A stretch of DNA of 64,000 nucleotides from Flaccisagitta enflata (lineage: Eukaryota; Chaetognatha; Sagittoidea; Aphragmophora), in NCBI GenBank assembly GCA_965153355.1, contig OZ231128.1, forward strand, positions 46,934,001-46,998,000, given 5' to 3'. The notes beneath the pieces are model-generated. The model ran no database searches. It saw only the letters and a list, made by a program, of their open reading frames with translations, and was not told where the DNA came from. A program made the translations under genes and the position numbers. Shown here piece after piece: positions 46,999 through 56,752 of this stretch. Every line of letters starts with the position of its first letter. Position 1 is the first letter of the stretch.

Positions 46999-49900
46999 CC
47001 CATGTTTTCCTCGCAAAAAAGGCACTGCATTTTAAGCTGAAAATTTTTGGGGTAACTCTTCAAAATGTGTATCTGAGAAGACGAAGCCATGAAAACAATG
47101 ATCAAATATTGGAAAGACTGTCTTCCAAGCTAGTACCAAACATCGTGAATCAAGTGACCATAAACTCTTTAGAGTTTTTTGTAGACAAACAGCGACTTGA
47201 CTATGATTTCCAATTGAATTCAGTGATCGGTTCCATCCAAGTTGTCCCAAAAGATTTAAAAATAGCCGATCTAAGCTTCAAAAATATCACAAGCTTAGAT
47301 CCCTCAGAAATTCAATACTTTTCAAAATGTGAAAAATTAAACCTGACAAACAACAAATTGCAGGATCTACCCTTACCCTGCTTGAGAATGCCAACATTAC
47401 AGGAACTAAGCCTGAGACATAACAACTTGATTAGTTTGCCTCAAGATTTTTACAGTCTGCTACACCTGAACACATTGGACATCAGTGAAAACAGGGATTT
47501 TTATGAACTTCCAGTCTCACTTTCCACTCTCAAGAGTCTTAAATTGATACTTATTGGTGCCACAGCCATTTCAAGGATACCATCAGCGTTTTTGAATTTC
47601 ACTCAAAATGGTGGAGTTTTCAATTTGGGTCAATCAAAAAATTTGTTCCCTCCCTTAGAAGACCCGCCATTAAAGCTTTTCATCGCAGAAGATGAGAACA
47701 GTGAAGCAGTAAAACGTAATCTTTGCAAATATTGGCAGAAAATAAGGGATGAAAAACAAGCAAAGTTGCCTTTCACAATTCCAGTGGTTATTTTAGGAAA
47801 ATCAGGAGCGGGAAAGACAACATTCTCATCATCATTAGTGAAAGGGTTGCCAACACATGCACACAATGCCACTGTTGGGTTTAAAGAGCCGCTAGAATAT
47901 AGCGTGGAGAATATTGTTGGTCCCAATAAACCACTGAACCTGAGAATCATTGATATGGCTGGTCAAGAGTGCTATGGAATTTTCCACAATTTCATTCTGA
48001 ATGTGGGAATTCCTCGAAACCTGATTTCCATAGTTGTTGTTCATGCCTTTCAGTATCTTGCAAAGCTGCATGATGTCCTCAAAGAATGTGACTTACAAAG
48101 AGAAATTCTATACATGAAACAGTGTGGAGTTTGGATAAACGCTGCCCTTGCTGTCAATCCTTTAGCTCTAATTCACATAGTTTTGTCCCATACTGATTTG
48201 ATGACGGATGGGGAAGTTTCTGAAGTTGAGGATGAATTGAGGCAAGAAGTTACAAAGCAGCTTGAAGATCGTATCAATCATCTTAGTGGGACTCATCAGT
48301 GTAATGCTCAGCTATCCCACCTTTCTCAATTGCTGGATGAATTTCAATTCATAAGATCAGCCTGCTATAAGCAAACTACCAAAGGGGTAGACATCTTTAA
48401 GTCTCTTTTTTCTCGCAACATGAGCAAAACCAAACAAGCCTTTCATGAATATGTTCAATTTGAAAAAGGCATGAATGATGCAAAGCAATCACTTGCTATC
48501 GCTGCCAGTTGCTGTACTTCTTTGGATTTTGACTACCAGCTTAATTGGCAGCCTGTGGTTGAACATATTCTCAAATGTTCAGATGAGGAAGTGAGAACAA
48601 TGTTGAGCAAAGATGACCTCAAAACGCTCTTTCCATTGCAATCTTTTGAAATGGATCATATCCTACATTTCTTGAGTCGCAAAAGAATCATCTTCTTATT
48701 TCCCGGAAGTGACTTTTTCTGTCCCAGTTTTTATCACTTGCAATCTCTTCTGAAATTGGCCATTGATCACACATGCGAGGATCAGCTATTAGAAGAAGTT
48801 CCTAGTCTTCATGAGACCGGATACGCTCCAATACACATCCTGAAGCAATACTGGAACAAAAGACCTGACACAAGACACAAACCACCCAAAACACCACAAG
48901 GTGAAAGCTTTTTGTCAAAACTCAAACCCATGGCAATAATTGCTTGTATACTAGTGGTTTTGGCAACAAGTATTCCAATCATTTACTTGTTTGTAAGTCC
49001 TTCCTTCAAAAACGGGACAGATGGTGGAGGTACTTTCACCCAGATCACAGAAAACCCAAATAACACTACCTTCAGCCCAGATCATTCTCACACTCACTTT
49101 GTGACAACGCCAGACCCTGATCCTAATGTCAAAGATAGTCAGGAAAGATATACATTCTCATATAATGAAAAAACTACAGCTGAAACTGTCATTGCAGAAA
49201 ATGAAATTAATGGATCAAGTTTTACATTCTCATTTAATGAAACAACTACAGCTGAAACTGTCACTGCAGAAGATGATAATGTTGGATCAAGCAAGTTCTC
49301 ATCTTTGAGTAATTGGATTGGTTGGATTGGCTTTATCTTAGGTGTAGTTTTTACAACAATCATTACTGCTCTCATTGCTTACATCAAAAAAAAATTGCAA
49401 TCTCAACGGATCTCCTGTGTCTATTGTACAAGAAAGTGGTGGACTCATAAAAACAAAAAACAAAACATTGAAGAAAGCCGCACTCAAACAGAAATGCAAC
49501 CAATTCTACGCCAAGATCTCACTGTACCCTCACTTGAGTCTGAACAGTGGCAAGAATTGGTAAAGAACATACTTATTAAGTATTTCATGTGCTATGAAGC
49601 TTTGATAACCAATGACATTGGCGAGCAAGTTGAATGTCTTCACATGCCATTTTTGTTAAGGAAAAATGTCTCTATGGAACTTTGCAAACTGCACTGGCCA
49701 ACAAGTTCACACTTTAGAATACAGCAAATGACAATGGAGTTCTCCTTTTTTCCAATCATTCCCTTTGGAATGCTAAGCGCCTTTCTCAACAATTTGCGAA
49801 AACAAACTTGGCAATACTTTGTATCCAGTTGCAATCCACCACTGAGCGCCAAATGTCTCTGGCAAGGAGGTGCTATCATGACTGTCCCCACGCCTGAGGA

Positions 49901-50270
49901 AGATGTCAGGATCCTAATACAGGCAGTGAATTACTCTTTCAACCCAGATGACCTTGACATTGAACTACCAGTCCATAGTGGTCCCTATATCACTGAGCCG
50001 GAGTTCATGAGACCAACTATCTACATCATGATCAGAGGCCCTACAGAGCTCAAATCAAACATGTGGCGATGGTTGGTCTTTGCCAAAGAAAGTCTCACTC
50101 AGCTCATCTCACAAAGTTGGCCGGGGTGTCATTTTGAAGTTTTCATACCATGTCCACTTGCAATTGGCAAAATCAATGCCAGGGACTTTGATCATGGTTG
50201 TGAGCCATTTGAACAAGATGAGTGGAAACAAGATTGTAAAAATTGCAGCAATGTTCAAAAGAGCTTGTAA
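46999..50270 (+). CDS. LRR-Roc-COR (ROCO) exon with two extra membrane segments splitting COR; 3' end of receptor gene
   Basis: Acceptor AG 46997-46998, joined in phase 1 to the transmembrane exon, 1090 codons, stop TAA 50268-50270. Numbering from codon 47067: leucine-rich repeats about 55-180 (LNLTNNKLQDLP, LSLRHNNLISLP). Roc GTPase about 238-390 has P-loop GKSGAGKTT (244-252), DMAGQE (296-301) and SHTD (about 374), matching the T/S-H-x-D style of Roc domains. COR first half is about 480-605 (EEVRTMLS, FLSRKRIIFLFPGS). Membrane segment AIIACILVVLATSIPIIYLF lies at about 622-643. A loop of about 105 residues carries a duplicated TFS.NE.TTAETV unit and sequons NNTT, NGSS, NETT. Membrane segment at about 750-773 is followed by KKK. 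The second COR half is about 830-1060 (FFPIIPFGMLSAFL). ROCO proteins are GTP-dependent signalling switches. No kinase follows COR. Confidence 0.9.
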
Positions 50271-50800
50271 AATGTCTTGTTGCGACCGAGAAGATCGCAA
50301 AAAGATATTCACCATACCCTGGTGCCACAGCCAATCTTTCGCCAAACCCCCCTGGCTTCCTTCCCTTCTCCAGATTTCCACTTGACTCCTTCGACCTTAG
50401 ATTACCTGTATACCCCTGTGCCCTCTTGCTTTACTTGCACTTAACTTTTAGTGGTACTTTGTTTTGATGCAAAGCCCGCAAACTATATTATCAACATTTG
50501 ACGATTTATAAACTATCTGAGAGTTGAAAATTGAAACTGCATAGATGGTGCCTGGTGATCAAAATGATGAAAGTATTTGAAATTAAAAAAGATCTTAAGA
50601 AAACCGAGGATTAGCGTTTAAACAAATCATATGAGATTTGTTTTCGGAGAGGGAAAAAATTGTCTTTTGTTAATCATCGTTCGCCAGCAGTCAAGAAGAA
50701 GACAATTCTAGCATCATCGCCCTTATAAGTCAATTCTAAGACATCCACGTATAACTACTTTGGTCAGCATAGGACAATAAAGCTTCCTGGGCTGCTGCAG
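50271..50800. other. 3' flank of the ROCO gene
   Basis: A possible AATAAA signal lies at 50776-50781. Nothing else is recognised. Confidence 0.35.
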
Positions 50801-51392
50801 GGTGTTGTATGTCAAATTAGATATAAGAAAACGATGCCATTCTGCTTCTAAAAATGCAAAAAAAAATTCTGAAAAAAGATTCAAAGAGCGCTTAAGCTCC
50901 AATTTTTTGTGTAAAAAATTCATGGGTTTGAGTCACATATTTTGGCCACAACATCAATTTGAAGTAAAATGAGCATTTAAAGCAGAAGCTCTTTTCACAT
51001 GATTTTGATTTTGAAAGTTTTTTTTTTTTTTGAAGTGCTCTCATTTCTAAACGGCTTGAGCCACAGATGCCAGATTGGTCTCAAATTAAAGAGAATTTAA
51101 TAAGCTTTAATCTGAGACCAATCTGGTATCTGTAACTAACCCTATTTTGAAATGAGATCACTTCAAAGAAGAACTTTAAAGTCAAAATTATGTCAAAAGA
51201 GCTTCCCTTTTAAATGCTTATTTTACTTCAAATGGATGTTGTGGCCAAAAAATTTGACCCACACTCATGAGATTTTTACACAAAAAATAGGAGCTTAAGA
51301 GCTCTTTAAATTTTTTTTCACAAAAATTTTTGCATTTTTAGAAACAGAATGGCATCGTTTTCTTATATCTATTTTGGCATGAAACACCATGT
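50800..51392. mobile_element. Palindromic element, about 590 bp
   Basis: Left arm AGATATAAGAAAACGATGCC ATTCTG, TTGGCCACAACATC, CAGATTGGTCTCAAATTAAA. Right arm TAATCTGAGACCAATCTGG, GATGTTGTGGCCAA, CAGAATGGCATCGTTTTCTT ATATCT. The centre lies near 51095. It carries the same (A/T)GATTGGTCT core as the other palindromes and has no coding frame. Confidence 0.88.
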
Positions 51393-51398
51393 GTAACT

Positions 51399-51726
51399 CT
51401 TTTTAGTCGCGTGCTATGCGACTCTACACTCCACTTTGTCGGTCGGTTGGTCGGTTGGTTGGTCGGTCGGTTGGTCGGTTGGTTGGTTGGTCGGTTCCCT
51501 CTTTACTTTTTCGGCGTTTTTAAGCTATTTGGGCAACAACAACAACAACAACAACGGAAATTGAAGCAACAAAAACAAACAACAACAAAAACAACAACCA
51601 TTACCACAAAAACAACAACAACAACAACAACAACCACAACAACCACAACAACCACAACAACAACAACAACAACAACATCAATAACAATAACAAAACAACA
51701 ACAATCGCAACTAAAACAGCGGCAGC

Positions 51727-51772
<46 letters not shown>

Positions 51773-52017
51773 GCAACAACAACAGCAACAACAACAACAA
51801 CAACAACAATACAACAACAATCGCATCAAAACAGCGGCAGCAACAACAACAAGAGCATCAACAACAACAAAAACAATAACAACAACAACAACAATAGCAA
51901 CAACAACAACAACAACAACATCGTCATTAACAACAAAAAACATCAGCAACAAAAACAACAACAAAAATAACAACAACAACAACGACAACAATGACAACGA
52001 CAACGACAACAAACAGT

Positions 52018-52075
<58 letters not shown>

Positions 52076-52110
52076 GCGCAATGAAAAAAAATCATTTTAG
52101 TTGCGCAAGA
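51399..52110 (+). mobile_element. AGTCGCG family copy filled with (CAA)n
   Basis: Begins TTTTTAGTCGCGTGCTATGC then GACTCTACACTCC, (CGGT/TGGT)n and TTTTTCGGCGTTTTTAAGC. A CAA/CAG-rich array follows at 51535-52077 (about 540 bp), and the far end is a poor TTAGTTGCGCAAG. Long Q- and T-rich frames are repeat artefacts. Confidence 0.75.
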
Positions 52111-52242
52111 CTTAAAATGACTTAAATGACTAAATTGACCTGATTGAGTTACGTGACTAATCATAACTTAATATGACCTGATTTAGAATGGCTAAGAATG
52201 CCTTAGAATGACTTACAGAGGCCTACAATGACTTACAATGGC

Positions 52243-52885
52243 ATTTGGGCAGGAGCTGTTAGCTTAAAAAGTAATAGTCGCAAAAGCGTTGGATGGTCAG
52301 CGGTACCCGTGCCCTGCCTAAGTTGGTTGTGGTTGAAGTTGAGGGGGGAGCAGGGCAGCAGTCCCGAAGGGGTCGATGACCTATGCTTTCACACATATGG
52401 GGGATTTTCTCCTCCTCCTCCTCCTCCTCCTCCGTCCCTCCCCCTCAAATCCCAGTCTCGAGGCCCAAATTCCAGTCTCAAGGCCCAAATCCAGTCTTGA
52501 GGCCCAAATCCCAGCCTCAAGGCCCAAATCCTAGCCTCAAGGCCTAAATCCTAGCCTGGAGGCTGAGATTTGGGCCTCAAGGCCGGGATCTGGGCCTCTT
52601 GGCTGAGATTTTGACCTTGAGACTGAAATTTGGGCTTCACGGCTGAAATCTGGGCCTCCAGGCTAGGATTTAGGCCTTGAGGCTAGGATTTGGGCCTTGA
52701 GGCTGGGATTTGGGCCTCAAGACTGGGATTTGGGCCTCAAGACTGGAATTTGGGCCTCGGGACTGGGATTTGAGGGGAGGGACGTAGGAGGAGGAGAAGG
52801 AGGAGGAGGAGAAAATCCCCCATATGTGTGAAAGCATAGGTCATCGACCCCTTCGGGGCCGCTGCCCAAAAAGGGGACAGACCAA
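52243..52885 (-). mobile_element. AGTCGCG family core copy forming a palindrome with 21-bp minisatellite
   Basis: GGTCAGCGGTACCCG near 52297, GGGCAGCAGTCCCGAAGGGG near 52352, then GACCTATGCTTTCACACATA TGGGGG. The last piece recurs inverted at 52815-52845. Between the arms a 21-bp array runs first as CCCAAATCCCAGCCTCAAGG and, after about 52557, as the reverse complement GAGGCTGGGATTTGGGCC. (CCGACCAA)n follows at 52885. The terminal 18-bp palindromes are absent. Confidence 0.8.
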
Positions 52886-53018
52886 CCGACCAATCAGCCA
52901 TTCTTATAAAAAAATAAAAAAAGTGTAAAAGGATTTTCCTAGAAGGGGATTCTTTAGGGAGTTCCCTTACTTTTCTTGTTAACCCTTTCCATGGATCCTG
53001 ATAATTTTCTAACTTAAC

Positions 53019-53103
53019 TGCTTTTTAGTCGCGTGCACGCGACTCTACAACCCGCTTTGTCCGTCCATCGGTCACGTTTTACTTTTTTCTATGATTTTTT
53101 GAA
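53019..53103 (+). mobile_element. AGTCGCG family, 5' end fragment with perfect 18-bp palindrome
   Basis: CTTTTTAGTCGCGTGCACGC then GACTCTACAACCCGCTTTGT and CCGTCCATCGGTCACG. It is cut off where the inverse element begins at 53104. Confidence 0.85.
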
Positions 53104-53784
53104 AACAAGGCCGGATACACGGCTACCCTAGTCGCGTGCGGGTGGGCAGGAGCATTGAGCAGTGCTGAAGAAGGTCATTAGGGCATCTGGGCTGGAGCAG
53201 TATGCTCAAAAAGCTCAAAAACGCCGAAAAAGTAACAAGTCATCCAAGGATCGCACATGATCTGCGGTACCCGATGCCCTGCTTGAAGTGAATAGCTGAA
53301 GAAGTGGAGTGAGAGCAGGGCAGTGGCCCCAAAGAGCCGATGTCCTGTAGGACACGGGGGGGGGGGGGGGGGGGAATTTCCATACGTCCTGAGAGGGCAT
53401 ATTTGAGGCCTTGGTATCAATTTTCCATGAAATTCAATGGGAACTTAGCACTTTTTTCAATTTTTTGTCAATTTGCCATGTTATTCAATGGGAATATTAC
53501 ATTTTTCTTATTTTTATCAATTTTCCATGTTATTCAATAGAAAACATGACCTTTTTTGCTTTTTTGTAACTTTCCCATGTTACTCAATGGGAAATTTGCA
53601 TTTTGACAATTTCCCATGTTATCCAATGGGAATTTGAGGCTTGAGAAGCTTGGGGGGGGGTACGGGGTACGGACGGACGTATGGAAATTCACCCCTGTGT
53701 CCTACAGGACATCGGCCCTTTGGGGCCGCTGCCCAAAAAGGGGTCCGACCGACCGATGGACCGACATAGCGGGGCACGCGACTA
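53104..53784 (-). mobile_element. AGTCGCG family, complete copy with core modules
   Basis: Begins AACAAGGCCGGATACACGGC then TACCCTAGTCGCGTGCGGG. Then follow ACGCCGAAAAAGTAAC, a GCGGTACCCGATGCCCTGC module, CAGTGGCCCCAAAGAGCCGA and a G-run (53357-53374). A degenerate array with TTCAATGGGAA at about 50-60-bp steps comes next. The second hairpin arm GGACATCGGCCCTTTGGGGC, (CCGA)n and GGGGCACGCGACTAA close it. Confidence 0.85.
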
Positions 53785-53942
53785 AGGGTGCGTCTGCATT
53801 CACCATATTATTTGGATATTTTATTCGAATATCAATATCCGGATATTCTACATAGTGAATTTACAAAATTCACTAAATGAAATATCCGGATATTAATATT
53901 CAAAAAAAATATCCGAATAAGCTGATTAATGCAGACACACCT
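53785..53942. mobile_element. 158-bp MITE with TA flanks
   Basis: Left AGGGTGCGTCTGCATTCACC, right AATGCAGACACACCT; the arms pair along most of the length (CCGGATATT, AATATCCGGA). TA precedes at 53783-53784 and follows at 53943-53944. A mariner-type MITE is likely. Confidence 0.82.
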
Positions 53943-53944
53943 TA

Positions 53945-54240
53945 AGAATATGGGCAAAGGAATAAAATATCCAGGCTGCATTAGGTCATTTTCACCAGTC
54001 TAAGTATTCCGACGGATGTATTGCACTTCGCTCATCAGTCATCAGTAGCCGGCGTTTCTTGCAGTATTTTTTAAAAACATTTCACTTTATGCGAGCATCA
54101 ACATTGACGTAGCATAAGTCGCATTATAAGCGTAGTGAGTCGTGGAGGAAATTGTGCTAGTTAGGGCAACAAAAGAACAACAGAGCAACAGAATTCATGG
54201 TATGTAAGCATTTCTATCTAAAATCTCAGCAATTGTCCAT
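53945..54240. other. Non-coding stretch
   Basis: Nothing recognised between the MITE and the 3' end of the transporter gene. Confidence 0.35.
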
Positions 54241-54257
54241 CGTTTCAGCAACTGTCA

Positions 54258-54412
54258 TTAGCTTGGTCGATTTTTCTTAGCAATTGTTCTTTGCTTGGTC
54301 GATTTTTCTTGGCAATTGTTCTTTGCTTGGTCGGTGCTAGCAACTGTCCTTAGCTTGGTCGATTTTTCTTGGCAATTGTTCTTTGCTTGGTCGGTGCTAG
54401 AAACTGTCCTCG
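54258..54412. repeat. Tandem repeat around the transporter stop codon
   Basis: Plus-strand units with GCTTGGTCGATTTTTCTTGG then CAATTGTTCTTT, and a longer period including TCGGTGCTAGCAACTGTCC (54331) and TCGGTGCTAGAAACTGTCC (54391). The stop codon of the minus-strand gene (54397-54399) lies in the second of these. Confidence 0.8.
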
Positions 54413-55660
54413 TTGTTACCCATGATCGATTCTTCCCGTTTCTTTTGCCACATTTTCCTGAGCTTCTCTCTGGACAGTTGTGCTTGCAGAGCGAGCCAAG
54501 CTTTTCGACTAAGAATAAGGATAGCGCCAAAGACCATCACTCCGCCGCCCCAAAGAAACGAGTACACGTACGATCCAGTGCCGTCACGAATTGCGCCTGA
54601 AGTACGTAGTAAAAATAGATAATGCGAGATGGATGGGAGGAAACAAAAGAACATAAGGCGAGAGGCTGAAACAAAATAGCAACAAGAAAATTAACAAGGC
54701 CGGATACACGGCTACCCAAGTCGCGTGCAGGTGGGCAGGGACCATATTTGAGGTCACCAGACCATTTGGGCAGGAGCAGTGAGGTCAAAGAAATAAAATC
54801 ATAAAAAAAGAGTAGTGAGACCGAACGACCGACAAACCAACCGACCGACCGACGGACAAAGCGGGTTGTGGAGTCACCAACCGACCGACCGACGGACAAA
54901 GCGGGTTGTGGAGTCGGGTGAACGCGATTAAAGATTAGGACCGACAGGTGGACGAGCCGTAAAGCTGCTTTCCGAGTCGCCTAGCACGCGGCTAAAAAAA
55001 AAGAGTGAAGAGCCAATTTTCTTAACTAACAAGCAAAGCTCGGTACCTGCAATAGGCGGTCCAGCAACGATGGCTGCGCCTTGGAAAAGGACTGTTAGTC
55101 CGAAAGAGGAAGCGATCCGTTCCAAACCCAAAATGTCAACCAGTATTACCGCCATCACAGACTGATACGCGCCTAAGGAAGGAAAGCGCTAAGTTATTCT
55201 TAAAAGAAACGCTTACAGTTTTTTTATCATAAAAACGTCATTTTTTGGCTGAAGCTTTCAAAAAAGATAGAGATAGCTTCTAATAAAAAAACTACAATGT
55301 TCTGAATTTTGGAGCGATTTCATGCCTTGATGTTCTTATAAACTAGGTTCTTATAAAAGATAAAAAGTGTATTGAAGATTCGACAGCATTTTGATTGAAG
55401 TAAATGTTTGGTTCACCTTACACGGCGTAGAAAGTAGGGACTTATAGGACCCCGTTTTTTTTCGAAAAGTGACCTGTAACCACGGAGCCCTACGGGTCAC
55501 TTTATGATAGGTTTTTAGGAAAGGGATCTGTAATCGCGGAGCCCTACGGGTGACTTTTCCATTGGATAAAAAGTTAGAGTATAGAACGGAGCCCTCTACG
55601 GGTTCCTTTAACTAATAGACATGAAATATGTTGAGACCGTACGACACTACGACTACTGCG

Positions 55661-55723
<63 letters not shown>

Positions 55724-56137
55724 GATAGTTCTAAGAATCAATAACGAAAGGCGCAGCGTCTTGGCCCGTGTATCCAGCCTTGTTTTCAGTATGTTTTGAT
55801 ATTCATCAGAAAATTCTCAGTTGCAGACACGCAACTCTATAAAAGGCTTTGTCTGTCCATTGGTTTGTTGGTCTGTCCGTCCATTGGTCCGTTGGTCCCT
55901 CCATACGTCTGTGGTGATCGAGTTGAAAAGTGGCGAAACAAGCGTTTTATAATTTTAAACACTTATTGTTTGCGTGCGCGCAACTGTAGCACAGGTACTG
56001 CAACGATATTTTGTTTGCTTGATATAAACATTACTTAGATTTAGTTCTTACTGTAAATCTTTACGCAACTTGAATCAGGACTCAGTATGATGAGAATTTA
56101 AACACAAGTTTTTTGTTGCGTCTTTGAGTTATGTGCG

Positions 56138-56199
<62 letters not shown>

Positions 56200-56688
56200 T
56201 GTGTTCGTGTGTTCGTGTGTATATATCAGTGTTTGTGTGATATTTCATTTGCGTGATATAAACATTGCTTAGATTTTGTTCTTACAGTGAAACTATACCC
56301 AACCTGAATCAGGAAACGGTATGATGAGAATGTAGAAGGCGAAGGTTTATTGTCAAAATGCATCATGTGTTCATCTAATATGTAAGCGTCTCTGAGTTGT
56401 GTGTAAGTGTGTGTGTAGGTATGTGTGTGTGTGTACGTGTGTGTGTGTGTGTATGTGTGTGTATGTGTGTGTGTGCTTGTGCGTGTGCGTGCGTGCGTGT
56501 GTAGATTTATATGGAAACTTCATGGTCACCCTAAGAAGGTTCCTGCGATTTCAGAGTCCCAAAATTTTGCATGGAATATTTATTTACCAAGCCTCAACTG
56601 TGGCACGATCGGTGAGAGCCATAGTGGAAGTTTGGGGCGCTTTAGAAGACGTACGTAGTGTATAAGTGTGTATGTATACATGTGTGTG

Positions 56689-56752
<64 letters not shown>

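Noticed and set aside
51411-52081. Poly-Q/poly-T/poly-C proteins on both strands
   Set aside because: Pure CAA/CAG microsatellite inside a repeat element. No unique coding sequence or splice context.
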